Made by a program: the position numbers and the translations under genes. The notes beneath the pieces were generated by a model, which was given only the letters and a program-made list of their open reading frames with translations, did no database searches and was not told the DNA's origin. Below, piece after piece: positions 8,237 through 16,273 of a stretch of 26,491 nucleotides of DNA; the stretch's first letter is position 1, and each line of letters begins with the position of its first letter. Origin of the DNA: CAYRHS01 sp964424125 (lineage in GTDB: Bacteria > Actinomycetota > Acidimicrobiia > IMCC26256 > JAOSJL01). Location: contig CAYRHS010000020.1 in NCBI GenBank assembly GCA_964424125.1, positions 1 through 26,491 of the forward strand. The letters are read 5' to 3'.

Positions 8237-8554
8237 ATGAGCGCCACCTTTATCCCCGACATCGCAGCAGAGGTCGAGATCCCGGCCGACGGGATCCTCA
8301 GCCGAACCGTTTTCCGCGACGGTGTCCGCGCCGTCGTCTTCGGCTTCGACGCGGGCCAGGAGCTGAGCGAGCACACCGCCGCAGCCCCGGTCATCATCCA
8401 GGTCCTGCGCGGTCGGATCGCGCTCACCCTCGGCGCCGGCGAGGCGGTCGACGCGGGCCCGGGCTCCTGGGCCCACCTCCCTCCAAGGCTCCCCCACTCG
8501 CTCGTCGCGAGCGAGCCCTCCGTCGTGCTACTGACGCTGCTCCGGGAGGAGTGA
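8237..8554 (+). CDS. Small cupin-domain protein
   Basis: A 105-residue minimal cupin. GxxLSEHTAAAP keeps the first His (H46). The second His and the Glu of motif 1 are replaced (IIQVLRGRIALTLG), while motif 2 keeps H80 and H87 (WAHLPPRLPHSL). It therefore has an incomplete classical metal site. This form is a recognised small-cupin subfamily that ends in a leucine-rich strand like VVLLTLLREE. AGCAGGA precedes the ATG. Its divergent arrangement with the minus-strand cupin suggests shared control. Function unknown. Confidence 0.8.
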   Translation: MSATFIPDIAAEVEIPADGILSRTVFRDGVRAVVFGFDAGQELSEHTAAAPVIIQVLRGRIALTLGAGEAVDAGPGSWAHLPPRLPHSLVASEPSVVLLTLLREE

Positions 8555-8594
8555 GCGCCGTCCCCCTGCGGGCGCCGTCGGTACGCTGAGGTCG

Positions 8595-9587
8595 ATGCGA
8601 TCACTTGTGCACGACGCCCGGATCGCGGGTGGTGACCGCTTCGTCCTCGACCACTTCGAACCTGCCTACCGGTCCACGGCCCAAGAGGGGCGCCTCGCCG
8701 GGAAGCTCGAAGCAGCCCGCCGGGAGCTCGCCGACTGCCGGGCGTGCCCGCGGGACTGCGCCGTGAACCGCGTCGAGGGCGAGCTCGGCACCTGCAACGT
8801 CGGACGCCACGCGATCGTGGCCTCGGCCTTTCCCCACTTCGGCGAGGAGGACTGCCTGCGGGGCTGGAACGGCTCGGAAACGATCTTCTTCGCGCTGTGC
8901 AACCTGCGCTGCGTCTTCTGCCAGAACTGGGACATCGCCCAGCAGCGCGCAGGCGTCGAACGCACCGCGGACGAGCTGGCGGCGATCATGCTCGGGCTCC
9001 AGGAGCGGGGCTGCCACAACGTCAACTTCGTCACGCCCGAGCACGTCGTCCCGCAGGTGGTCGAGGCGATCGCCGCCGCGGTCGACCGGGGCCTGCGCGT
9101 CCCCGTCGTCTACAACACGAGCGCCTACGACTCGGTCGAATCCTTGCGCCTGATGGACGGGCTCGTCGACATCTACATGCCGGACTTCAAGTTCTGGCGT
9201 ACGGAGACCGCACGCTCGCTCGCACGCGCCACCGACTACCCGGCGTGGGCGCGCGAGGCGATCGTCGAGATGCACCGCCAGGTCGGCGACCTCGTCTTCG
9301 GTGAAGACGGCCTGGCCCGACGCGGGCTGCTCGTGCGCCACCTCGTCATGCCCGGTCAGCAGGACGAGGCCGCGGCGATCTTCGACTGGCTCGCCGACGA
9401 GGTCTCGCCCGACACGTACGTGAACGTCATGGGCCAGTACCGACCCGCGCACCGGGTGGGCGCCGCGAATCGGGCCGGGCAGACGCGCCACGAGGACATC
9501 GACCGTCGCCCACGCCCGACCGAGCTCGAGGCCGCGTACGCGGCCGCGGCGCGCGCCGGCCTCTGGCGCTTCGACGAGCGCCGCTAG
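8595..9587 (+). CDS. PflA-like radical SAM protein
   Basis: A 330-residue radical SAM protein of the pyruvate-formate-lyase-activase-like (PflX/COG1313-type) group. The SAM-cluster motif is C102-N-L-R-C106-V-F-C109 followed by QNWDI. An N-terminal Cys-rich segment (CRACPRDC, then GTC) may bind another Fe-S cluster. Further conserved blocks include VTPEHVVPQVVEA, VVYNTSAYDS, VDIYMPDFK and VRHLVMPG, which are typical of this uncharacterised group. No glycyl-radical enzyme is nearby, so activation of PFL is not implied. GAGG lies before the ATG. The THEP1 gene starts 12 bases after its stop, indicating co-transcription. Confidence 0.9.
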   Translation: MRSLVHDARIAGGDRFVLDHFEPAYRSTAQEGRLAGKLEAARRELADCRACPRDCAVNRVEGELGTCNVGRHAIVASAFPHFGEEDCLRGWNGSETIFFALCNLRCVFCQNWDIAQQRAGVERTADELAAIMLGLQERGCHNVNFVTPEHVVPQVVEAIAAAVDRGLRVPVVYNTSAYDSVESLRLMDGLVDIYMPDFKFWRTETARSLARATDYPAWAREAIVEMHRQVGDLVFGEDGLARRGLLVRHLVMPGQQDEAAAIFDWLADEVSPDTYVNVMGQYRPAHRVGAANRAGQTRHEDIDRRPRPTELEAAYAAAARAGLWRFDERR

Positions 9588-9599
9588 ACCGCGCCGACC

Positions 9600-10121
9600 G
9601 TGCGCATTCTCCTCGAAGGACGCCCGGGCGTCGGCAAGACGACCATCGTCCGCCGGCTCGTCGAGCTCCTCCGCGAGCGGGACGTACCACTGGCCGGCTT
9701 CACGACCGAGGAGCTCCGCGAGGGGCGACAGCGGGTCGGGTTCGCGATCGAGACCGTCGCGGGAGCCCGCGCCACGCTCGCCCGCGTGAGCTTCCCCGGC
9801 CCTCCCCGAGTCGGGAAGTACGGCGTCGACACGGACGCGTTCGAACGCCTCGCGCTCCCGGCCCTCGCGGTACCGGCGGGAGCGATCGTCGCCGTCGACG
9901 AGCTCGGCAAGATGGAGATCGCGTCGCCGGCGTTCTGCGCCGCGGTCGACGAGCTCTTCGCCGGCGATGTCGACCTCGTCGCCACAGTGCATCGCCACCG
10001 GCACCCCCGCACGGACGGATGGAAAGGACGACCGGACGTCGAGCTGCTCGAGGTGACCGAGTCGAACCGCGAGCGGCTTCCCGAGCAGCTTGCCGCACGC
10101 GTCACCGATCGGTACGGCTAG
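9600..10121 (+). CDS. THEP1-type nucleoside-triphosphatase
   Basis: A 173-residue P-loop NTPase of the COG1618/THEP1 family. The GTG start is directly followed by RILLEGRPGVGKTT: Walker A is residues 7-14. Walker B is IVAVDELGKME, with D100 and E101, and ends in the ELGKME signature typical of THEP1. Further family features are AGFTTEELREG and a VATVHRHRHP strand. Members hydrolyse several NTPs, but their cellular role is unsettled. It lies 12 bases after the radical SAM gene and 11 before the thioesterase, inside a four-gene run. Confidence 0.9.
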   Translation: MRILLEGRPGVGKTTIVRRLVELLRERDVPLAGFTTEELREGRQRVGFAIETVAGARATLARVSFPGPPRVGKYGVDTDAFERLALPALAVPAGAIVAVDELGKMEIASPAFCAAVDELFAGDVDLVATVHRHRHPRTDGWKGRPDVELLEVTESNRERLPEQLAARVTDRYG

Positions 10122-10132
10122 GTTCCGGGGCC

Positions 10133-10972
10133 ATGGGGGATCTGGGCGTGGACACGGAGGTCAACGGGGCCGACGGTGAGTACCACGCGCGCCTGTCACC
10201 GGACTGGGAGATCTGGGGGCCATGCGGCGGCTACCTGGTCGCGATCATGCTGCGGGTCGCGGGCGAGCACGCCGGGTTCATGCGGCCGGCCAGCATCACG
10301 TGCCAGTTCCTCGGGGTGGGCGACTTCTCCGAGGCCGAGGTCGAGGCGCACACCCTGCGGGTGGGACGCCGCGGCGAGGCCGTACGGGTCCGCATCTCGC
10401 AGCACATTCGCGAGATCGCCGAGGCGTTGGTGTGGATGGTCGACGAGGACCTCGAGGGTCCGGCCGCCGACTGGACGGTTGCGCCGGACGTGCCGCCGCC
10501 TGCCGAGGTGCCGACCATCGAGGAGCAGGGCGACGACCCGTCCGAGCGGTACCGATTCTGGACCAACCTCGAGTACCGGCCCGTGGACTGGCTACCGCAC
10601 GACGAGTGGGGCACCCGCGCATTCGAGCCCCGCTGGCGAGCCTGGTTCCGGTACCGGCCGACGGCCGTCTTCGACGACCCGCGCCTCGAGGCCGCCCGAG
10701 TGGCGATGCTCTGCGACATCGCGGCCTGGCCGGCGATCGCGCGCGGCCTCCCACCGGAGGAGTCCGACCGCTGGATCGCGCCGAACCTCGACGTCGCGGT
10801 CACCTTCCACCAGCTCCCGCGCGGTTCCGAGTACCTGCTCCTCGAGGCCGAAGCGCCGGTGGCCGCCGACGGCCTCGCCGGAGGTGTCGCCCGGGTGTGG
10901 TCCGAGGACGGCCGACTGCTCGCCTCGAGCACCCAACAGCTGCTCTTCCGGCCCAGCTCCCCCACCGGTTAA
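10133..10972 (+). CDS. TesB-like acyl-CoA thioesterase family protein
   Basis: A 279-residue double-hotdog protein. The first hotdog has WGPCGGYLVAIMLRVAG and TCQFLG. The second ends with NLDVAVTFHQLPRG and STQQLLFRP, where D220 and Q268 or Q269 sit where TesB-type thioesterases have catalytic Asp and Gln. Expected reaction: hydrolysis of an acyl-CoA to free acid and CoA; chain length cannot be told. The ATG at 10133 fits the family start. The much longer upstream open frame overlaps THEP1 and is not used. The next gene starts three bases after its stop. Confidence 0.85.
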   Translation: MGDLGVDTEVNGADGEYHARLSPDWEIWGPCGGYLVAIMLRVAGEHAGFMRPASITCQFLGVGDFSEAEVEAHTLRVGRRGEAVRVRISQHIREIAEALVWMVDEDLEGPAADWTVAPDVPPPAEVPTIEEQGDDPSERYRFWTNLEYRPVDWLPHDEWGTRAFEPRWRAWFRYRPTAVFDDPRLEAARVAMLCDIAAWPAIARGLPPEESDRWIAPNLDVAVTFHQLPRGSEYLLLEAEAPVAADGLAGGVARVWSEDGRLLASSTQQLLFRPSSPTG

Positions 10973-10975
10973 CCC

Positions 10976-11551
10976 GTGATCATCCAGCTCCATCGACGAG
11001 GAGCGGAGCGCTTCTCCGAGGCCGTCGCCGCGATCGGGAACGACGACTGGCACCGCCCCACCCCCTGCAGCGAGTGGGACGTCACCGCGCTCGTCGACCA
11101 CAACGTCGGCGAGAACCTCTGGGTCCCGCCGATCCTCGAAGGGCGGACGATCGAGGAGGTGGGCGACCGGTTCTCGGGCGACGTGCTCAGCACCGACCCA
11201 AAAGCCGCGTGGCGCTCTTCGGCCGAGGCGGCCTGCACGGCGGCGGAGGCGCTCGACGACCTCGGCCGGGTCGTCCATCTCTCGTTCGGCAACCTGCCCG
11301 CCGAGGAGTACCTGTGGCAGCGGTACGCCGATCTCGTCGTGCACGCCTGGGATCTCGCCCGTGGCATCGGGACCGACGACCGGATCGACGACGACCTCGC
11401 CGAACCGTGCCTGCGCTGGGCCGAGCCCTACGCCGAGATCTTCGCGTCGATGCCCGACTACTTCGCCCCGCCGATCCCGCCGGCACCCGACGACGACGTG
11501 CAGACGCGGTTGTTGAAGCTCTTCGGCCGCGATCCGGCGACCGCCACCTGA
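10976..11551 (+). CDS. TIGR03086/maleylpyruvate-isomerase-type metal-binding protein
   Basis: A 191-residue helical-bundle protein of the DinB/mycothiol-dependent isomerase superfamily. The N-terminal signature WHRPTPCSEWDVTALVDHN supplies a metal ligand at H42, and YADLVVHAWDLARG adds H123 and D126. The superfamily includes mycothiol-dependent enzymes, but most TIGR03086 members lack an assigned reaction. The GTG start lies three bases after the thioesterase stop, so it belongs to the same transcript. Confidence 0.88.
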   Translation: MIIQLHRRGAERFSEAVAAIGNDDWHRPTPCSEWDVTALVDHNVGENLWVPPILEGRTIEEVGDRFSGDVLSTDPKAAWRSSAEAACTAAEALDDLGRVVHLSFGNLPAEEYLWQRYADLVVHAWDLARGIGTDDRIDDDLAEPCLRWAEPYAEIFASMPDYFAPPIPPAPDDDVQTRLLKLFGRDPATAT

Positions 11552-11563
11552 GCGGAGCGCGCG

Positions 11564-12382
11564 TCAGGCGCTGACGGCCGGGGACAAGCCCCACCTCTCC
11601 AGCACGCGGGTGATCTCCTTCGCGAGACGGTCGGGGTGCACGCGGAAATCGAAGAACGTCGCCGTCGCGATCAGCGTGGAGTCGGGGAGTCGGTCCGCCA
11701 CCTCCTCCACGTCGGCGAGCACGTGCAGCGGGTCACCCTTGTGGCCGACGAGCAACGTCGGGACGTCCACACGCGCCAGGGTCTCGGCGTCGGATGGTGG
11801 CGGCTCCTCGCGGAGCAGTCCGCGCGCGATCGCGGCCAGGGCCCGGTGATCACCCGTGACGTACTCGGTCGCCTGCTTGATCTCGGGGGCCACGCCGCGA
11901 GGCAGCGGGACCCGGCCGAGCACCGGCCGCAACGCGTCACCGATCGGAGCCACCCCGAGGAACATCAGGTTCAGAGCACGGAAGAGGAGGCGCGCGGCCA
12001 CTTCACCCCGGCCGAAGACGGGCATCTCGAGGATCAGGCCTCGGACCCGGTCCGGGTGGTCGAGGGCGAGCTGGAAGGCGACGTTGGCACCGAGCGACAT
12101 GCCGCCGACGACCGCGCGCTCGAGGCCGAGATGGTCGAGAAGCGCGGCGACGTCGTCGGCGAACTCGTGCATCGTGTACCGGTCGGGATCGTTCGGCCGC
12201 GACGACTTCCCGTGCCCGTGCAGGTCGAAGAGGACCACCCGGTAGCCGGGAAGCAAGCCGGCCAGGCGCTCCATCGAGCGCGACGACAGGGTGAGACCGT
12301 GCATGAGCACGACGGCCGGCGCCCCCGGCCGGCCCCGGACGCTGTAGTGGAGCGTGAGGTCGCCCCGCTCGAAGCTGGGCAC
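11564..12382 (-). CDS. Alpha/beta-fold serine hydrolase
   Basis: A 272-residue alpha/beta hydrolase with an oxyanion block LMHGLTLSS, strand LFDLHGHGKSS, nucleophile elbow GGMSLGAN (S96), acid D217 (LVGHKGDPLH) and H249 (FRVHPDR). The class includes esterases, lipases and C-C bond hydrolases. The GTG start at 12382 is preferred over the upstream ATG at 12445: it has GGGGGAGGA about 8 bases before it and starts at the usual family N-terminus, while the extra 21 residues look non-native. It is divergent from the WS/DGAT gene. Confidence 0.88.
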   Translation of the reverse strand: MPSFERGDLTLHYSVRGRPGAPAVVLMHGLTLSSRSMERLAGLLPGYRVVLFDLHGHGKSSRPNDPDRYTMHEFADDVAALLDHLGLERAVVGGMSLGANVAFQLALDHPDRVRGLILEMPVFGRGEVAARLLFRALNLMFLGVAPIGDALRPVLGRVPLPRGVAPEIKQATEYVTGDHRALAAIARGLLREEPPPSDAETLARVDVPTLLVGHKGDPLHVLADVEEVADRLPDSTLIATATFFDFRVHPDRLAKEITRVLERWGLSPAVSA

Positions 12383-12385
12383 GTC

Positions 12386-12408
12386 GCCCGTCCTCCCCCG
12401 TTCGGGGG
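12386..12408 (-). promoter_or_regulatory. Shine-Dalgarno partly inside a hairpin
   Basis: On the minus strand a CCCCCG/CGGGGG stem with an AA loop (12395-12408) pairs away the 5' half of the GGGGGAGGA ribosome-binding site of the hydrolase. The fold could lower or modulate translation. This is from sequence complementarity only. Confidence 0.35.
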
Positions 12409-12468
12409 CATCATGGCGCGAACCGGCGAGGACTGCACGGGCCAAAGGACACTGGCCCGAAGGCCCCG

Positions 12469-12483
12469 GGACCCGTAGGGTCC
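12469..12483. promoter_or_regulatory. Inverted repeat upstream of the WS/DGAT gene
   Basis: A perfect GGACCC-GTA-GGGTCC palindrome lies 33 bases before the WS/DGAT ATG, in the 134-bp gap between divergent genes. It could be a regulator site or an RNA hairpin. Short GC palindromes are frequent by chance here. Confidence 0.3.
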
Positions 12484-12516
12484 AAATCGGAGCTGCCGGG
12501 GCGTCGAGGGGGAAAC

Positions 12517-13938
12517 ATGGCGCAGCGGCCGACCACCACGGAACTCGCGTTCCCGGACCGGATGACCGACTCCGACGCGCTCATGTGGAACATGGAGCGT
12601 GACCCGAAGCTGCGCAGCACGGTCACCGCGATCATGGTCCTCGACCGCAGCCCCGACTGGGATCGGATCGTCGACCGGACCCGGCGCTTGACCCGCCGGT
12701 TCCCCCGTCTCCGCCAACGGGTCGTCGAGCCGCCCCGGCTCCTCGGTCCCCCTCGCTACGAGACCGACCCCAACTTCGACCTCGCCTACCACCTGCGCCG
12801 GGTCGCGGCACCACCGCCGCACGACTTTCGCACCGTCCTCGACTTCGCCCAGGCATCGGCCATGGCCGGGCTCGACCGCCACCGGCCGCTGTGGGAGTAC
12901 ACGCTCTTCGAGGGCCTCGAAGACGGCCGTGCCGCGCTGGTCCAGAAGTTGCACCACTCCCTCGCCGACGGGGTCGGCGGCATGCAGCTCGCGCTGTTCA
13001 CGGTCGACCAGGAACGCGAGCCGGCCGACGAGGGACCGATGCCCGAGGAACCCGCGCCCGAGCAGTTCGGGCTCCTCGGCCTCGAGCGCGACACGCTCGT
13101 CCGCTCGGCGCGCGCGCTGTTCGACACGAGCGCACACGCGCCCGGGCTGGCCGGCCGGGCGGCGTCGAGCCTGCGTCATCCGATCCGGTCGATGGAGGGC
13201 CTGGGGCGGGTCGCGGCCTCGACGTACCGGCTGCTACGGCCCGCGTTGCAGACGTGTTCACCGATCATGACGGGGCGCAGCACTCGCTGGCGCTACTTCA
13301 CCTTCGACGTCGCGCTCGACGACCTCAAGCGTGCAGCCAAGAAGAGAGATGCCTCGCTCAATGACGCGTTCGTCGCCGCGGTCTGCGGCGGCTTCGACCG
13401 CTACCACCGGCGACACGGCCACCCCGTGCCCGAGCTGCGGATGACGATGCCCATGAACCTGCGTGGTGACGAGGAGCCCCTCGGGGGGAACCGGCTCGTG
13501 CCGCTGCGGATGTTGGTGCCGACCGCCGAGCGGGATCCGACCACCCGCATGGCCCGGATCCACGACATCAGCGAGCGTGTCCAGCACGAACCCGCGGCGG
13601 CCGTGACGACGTCGATCGCGGGCGTGCTCAACCGGCTCCCCACCGCGGTCATGACGCTGGTGTTCGAGGGAATGCTCGAGCACGTCGACTTCCTCGCCAG
13701 CAACGTCCCCGGTCTGCCGTTCCGCTGCTACGCCGCCGGAGCCGAGATCCTGCGCTGGTACGGGTTCGGCCCCTGCGAGGGAGCCGCCGCCAACGTCACA
13801 CTCATGTCCCACGGCGAAACCTGCTGCATCGGCGTGAACTGCGACGTCGCGGCCGTGCCCGACCCGGAGGTGCTCGTCGACTGCATCGACGAGGGCTTCG
13901 CCGAGGTGCTCGCGCTGGGCACCGCCGGTCGCGCGTAG
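12517..13938 (+). CDS. Wax ester synthase/diacylglycerol acyltransferase (WS/DGAT)
   Basis: A 473-residue, full-length WS/DGAT-family protein. It transfers acyl groups from acyl-CoA to diacylglycerol or fatty alcohols to form triacylglycerol or wax ester at the inner membrane face. The catalytic motif HHSLADG is at H146-H147...D151-G152. The N-terminal DRMTDSDALMWNME and PRLRQRV segments, the PLWEYTLFEGL block and the C-terminal NVPGLPF plus GVNCDVAAVPDPE blocks are all family features. GAGGGGG lies before the ATG. A pair of alpha/beta hydrolases on the other strand flanks it, which fits neutral-lipid storage and release. Confidence 0.93.
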   Translation: MAQRPTTTELAFPDRMTDSDALMWNMERDPKLRSTVTAIMVLDRSPDWDRIVDRTRRLTRRFPRLRQRVVEPPRLLGPPRYETDPNFDLAYHLRRVAAPPPHDFRTVLDFAQASAMAGLDRHRPLWEYTLFEGLEDGRAALVQKLHHSLADGVGGMQLALFTVDQEREPADEGPMPEEPAPEQFGLLGLERDTLVRSARALFDTSAHAPGLAGRAASSLRHPIRSMEGLGRVAASTYRLLRPALQTCSPIMTGRSTRWRYFTFDVALDDLKRAAKKRDASLNDAFVAAVCGGFDRYHRRHGHPVPELRMTMPMNLRGDEEPLGGNRLVPLRMLVPTAERDPTTRMARIHDISERVQHEPAAAVTTSIAGVLNRLPTAVMTLVFEGMLEHVDFLASNVPGLPFRCYAAGAEILRWYGFGPCEGAAANVTLMSHGETCCIGVNCDVAAVPDPEVLVDCIDEGFAEVLALGTAGRA

Positions 13939-13955
13939 CCGACGACGGCCGTCGC

Positions 13956-15161
13956 CTACCCGGGCCGGCCGACCGTGTGGTCCAGCCAGTCGAAGACTCG
14001 CTGTCCGCGCAGCTGCGGCGCCAACGGCTCGCAGTGCCAGTTCCCGCCCTCTTCGGCGGTGAAGCGCACGAGCTCCTTGCGCGGCTCGGTCACGAGGTCG
14101 TAGAGCTGACGCGACTGGCCGGGCCAGAACTGCTCGTCATCGGGATCGGTGACGAGGATCGGGCAGGTGATCGACGCGGCGACGTCGGTGAGGTCCCAGC
14201 GTTCGAGCTCGTGGAGCACCGCTGCCATGGAGTCGGTCCCGTAGGGCTCCATGCGCTTCGCGATCGTGAAACGCGCCTTGCGGTCGTCCTTCAGCGCGTC
14301 GCGCATGATCGCGTCGAACTGCTCGTCCTCGCCCGCGTCGAGCATCTGGAGCAGCTCGTCGGGGATGTGGGCCACCCACGAGGTCCTGACCTGTACCACG
14401 CCCGGGTCGGCGACGGCCGCGGCAAGACGGTGCTCGAACGCGGCCGCACGCGGCACCCAGTAGCCCGCCTGGCTGTTCCCCGACAGCACGATCTTGTCGG
14501 GGTCGACGTCCGTGCGTCCACGCGCGTAGTCGACGACCGGCGTGATCACCGCCTCCCAGTCGTGGCGGAAGTACAGGCCCTGCTCGTAGAGCGCCTGGCC
14601 CTGGCCGGGACCGTCGAACACGAGCGCGTGCCAGCCGCGGGAAACCGCGTCGACGACGCCCATCTCGATCATGTCGCTGACCGGGCCGTCGCTGCCGTTG
14701 TTCAGGACGACGAGCGGCCGCTCACCGTCGGCCGCCTTGTAGAAGTAGCCCTGGAGCGCGGCGTCCTCGTAGGGGATCTCGACCCGTTCGACGGGCGTCG
14801 GCCAGAGCTGCATCGAGCGGTCGAAACAGTCGCGATGGCGGCGCCAGGTCGAAAGCGACCGTGACGGGTCGCTTGTGCCGAGCACGAAGAAGAACGCGAT
14901 CCCGAGGTAGTGCGCGGCGCGAAGGTACGCGTCGCACGCACTCTCGCGGTGACCGTGAGCTTCGGCACGCTCGGCGTCGGCCCGGACGCGTTCGGCCGTC
15001 GCCACCCACGTGTCGAACCAGGAGTCGTAGTCCCCGTCCGCGATCCGGTCCGCGGTCGCGAAGACCTCACCCACCTCCGCCAGGCGGTAGGGCGCGCCGC
15101 CCAGCGCGATGAGCGCACTGAACTCGAAGTCCGTGTCCTCGAAGAAGCGCTGCTTCGCCAT
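13956..15161 (-). CDS. FrsA/DHPON-hydrolase-like alpha/beta hydrolase
   Basis: A 401-residue two-part hydrolase. An N-terminal helical cap (about 1-125) precedes an alpha/beta core with the oxyanion region VVLNNGSDGP, VFDGPGQGQA, the nucleophile elbow GNSQAGY (S230), an acid at D339-D342 (VTDPDDEQFW) and H376 (GNWHCEP). This layout matches the DUF1100/FrsA group, which includes 2,6-dihydropseudooxynicotine hydrolase and secondary-metabolite esterases; the substrate is unknown. GGGGGGA lies before the ATG. It is convergent with the WS/DGAT gene and divergent from the quinone oxidoreductase. Confidence 0.87.
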   Translation of the reverse strand: MAKQRFFEDTDFEFSALIALGGAPYRLAEVGEVFATADRIADGDYDSWFDTWVATAERVRADAERAEAHGHRESACDAYLRAAHYLGIAFFFVLGTSDPSRSLSTWRRHRDCFDRSMQLWPTPVERVEIPYEDAALQGYFYKAADGERPLVVLNNGSDGPVSDMIEMGVVDAVSRGWHALVFDGPGQGQALYEQGLYFRHDWEAVITPVVDYARGRTDVDPDKIVLSGNSQAGYWVPRAAAFEHRLAAAVADPGVVQVRTSWVAHIPDELLQMLDAGEDEQFDAIMRDALKDDRKARFTIAKRMEPYGTDSMAAVLHELERWDLTDVAASITCPILVTDPDDEQFWPGQSRQLYDLVTEPRKELVRFTAEEGGNWHCEPLAPQLRGQRVFDWLDHTVGRPG

Positions 15162-15297
15162 GCCGGTCCCCCCTCGTCGTCGGCCCTACATCGGCGTCCA
15201 CCCCGCGCGCTTGAGCCGACTGCAGGCGCCGAGCCGGTCCCGCAGCGTATGTAGCACGACCTCCGGCCGCCGCACGCGACGCCCCTAGGATCGGGTG

Positions 15298-16269
15298 ATG
15301 CGTGCGGTGGTGTGCCGGGAGCTCGGTCCCCCGTCCGGGCTCGTCGTCGAGGAGCGTCCGACACCCGAACCCGGCCCCGGGGAGGTCCGCATCGCGGTCG
15401 GCGCGGCCGGCGTGAACTTCGCCGACTCGCTCCTCGTCGAGGGCAAGTACCAGGTGAAGCCGGCACCGCCGTTCGTCCCCGGCATGGAGGTCGCGGGCGT
15501 CGTCGAGGCGATCGGCGAGGGCGTGCAGCGAACCGCCGTCGGGGACCGGATCGCGGCGCTCTCGATCGGGGGGGCATTCGCGGAACGCGTCGTGACCGGC
15601 GCGGACACCGTCGTCCCCGTCCCCGACGGCGTCTCGCTCGGCGTCGCGGCCAGCGTCGTCCAGGCCTACGGCACGACGCTGTTCGCTCTCGAGCGACGGG
15701 GCGCCCTCCGGGCCGGGGAGGTCCTGCTCGTCCTGGGGGCGGGCGGCGGTGTGGGCTCCGCCGCCGTCGACGTCGGCCGCGCGCTGGGTGCGACCGTGAT
15801 CGCGGGAGCATCGTCGCCCGAGAAGGTGCGAGCCGCGGCGGCCCGCGGCGCGCACCACACGATCGACTACGGGACCGAGGACCTCAAGACCCGGGCGCGG
15901 GAGCTGAGCGGCCGGGGCGGCGTGGACGTCGTCTACGACCCCGTCGGCGGGGAGCTGGCCGAACCCGCGCTGCGGGCGCTGACCGACTTCGGCCGCTATC
16001 TCGTGATCGGCTTCACCGCAGGGATCCCCCGGCTCGCGACCAACCAGGTGCTCCTGCGCAATCGCAGCGTCGTGGGCGTGGACTGGGGCGCCTGGGCCTT
16101 TGCCCACCTCGACGAGTCCGGCGCGCTCCTCGCCCGGACCTTCGAGCTCGTCGCGGCCGGCGAGCTCCAGCCGGTTGCGCCCACGGAGCACCCGCTCGCC
16201 GAGGCGCCGCAGGTCCTCGCCGACTTCCAGGCCCGCCGCATCGTGGGCAAGCACGTCCTCGTACCCTGA
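15298..16269 (+). CDS. NADPH:quinone oxidoreductase-like MDR protein
   Basis: A 323-residue medium-chain dehydrogenase of the zinc-independent quinone oxidoreductase group. It has the GroES-like N-terminus with AAGVNFADSLLVEGKY and FVPGMEVAGVV, the Rossmann motif VLGAGGGVGSAA, and the C-terminal substrate lobe. Cys/His zinc ligands are absent, as expected. It probably reduces quinones or enones with NADPH. The ATG at 15298 follows AGGA by 7 bases; the adjacent GTG at 15295 is an equivalent alternative. The PIG-L gene starts 4 bases after its stop. Confidence 0.9.
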   Translation: MRAVVCRELGPPSGLVVEERPTPEPGPGEVRIAVGAAGVNFADSLLVEGKYQVKPAPPFVPGMEVAGVVEAIGEGVQRTAVGDRIAALSIGGAFAERVVTGADTVVPVPDGVSLGVAASVVQAYGTTLFALERRGALRAGEVLLVLGAGGGVGSAAVDVGRALGATVIAGASSPEKVRAAAARGAHHTIDYGTEDLKTRARELSGRGGVDVVYDPVGGELAEPALRALTDFGRYLVIGFTAGIPRLATNQVLLRNRSVVGVDWGAWAFAHLDESGALLARTFELVAAGELQPVAPTEHPLAEAPQVLADFQARRIVGKHVLVP

Positions 16270-16273
16270 GCCC

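Noticed and set aside
7747..8604. Extended start that would fuse about 285 residues to the lipoprotein
   Set aside because: The extension is antisense or out of frame to the cupins. The internal ATG begins a perfect lipoprotein signal and overlaps the cupin stop by four bases.
8601..10004. 467-codon minus-strand open frame opposite the radical SAM and THEP1 genes
   Set aside because: It spans two unrelated genes and their gap, with Arg/Asp/Val-rich low-complexity translation. It is a shadow.
15186..15254. CTACAT and ATGTAG arms in the gap before the quinone oxidoreductase
   Set aside because: Only 6 bases each and 57 bases apart, with no supporting context. Probably chance.
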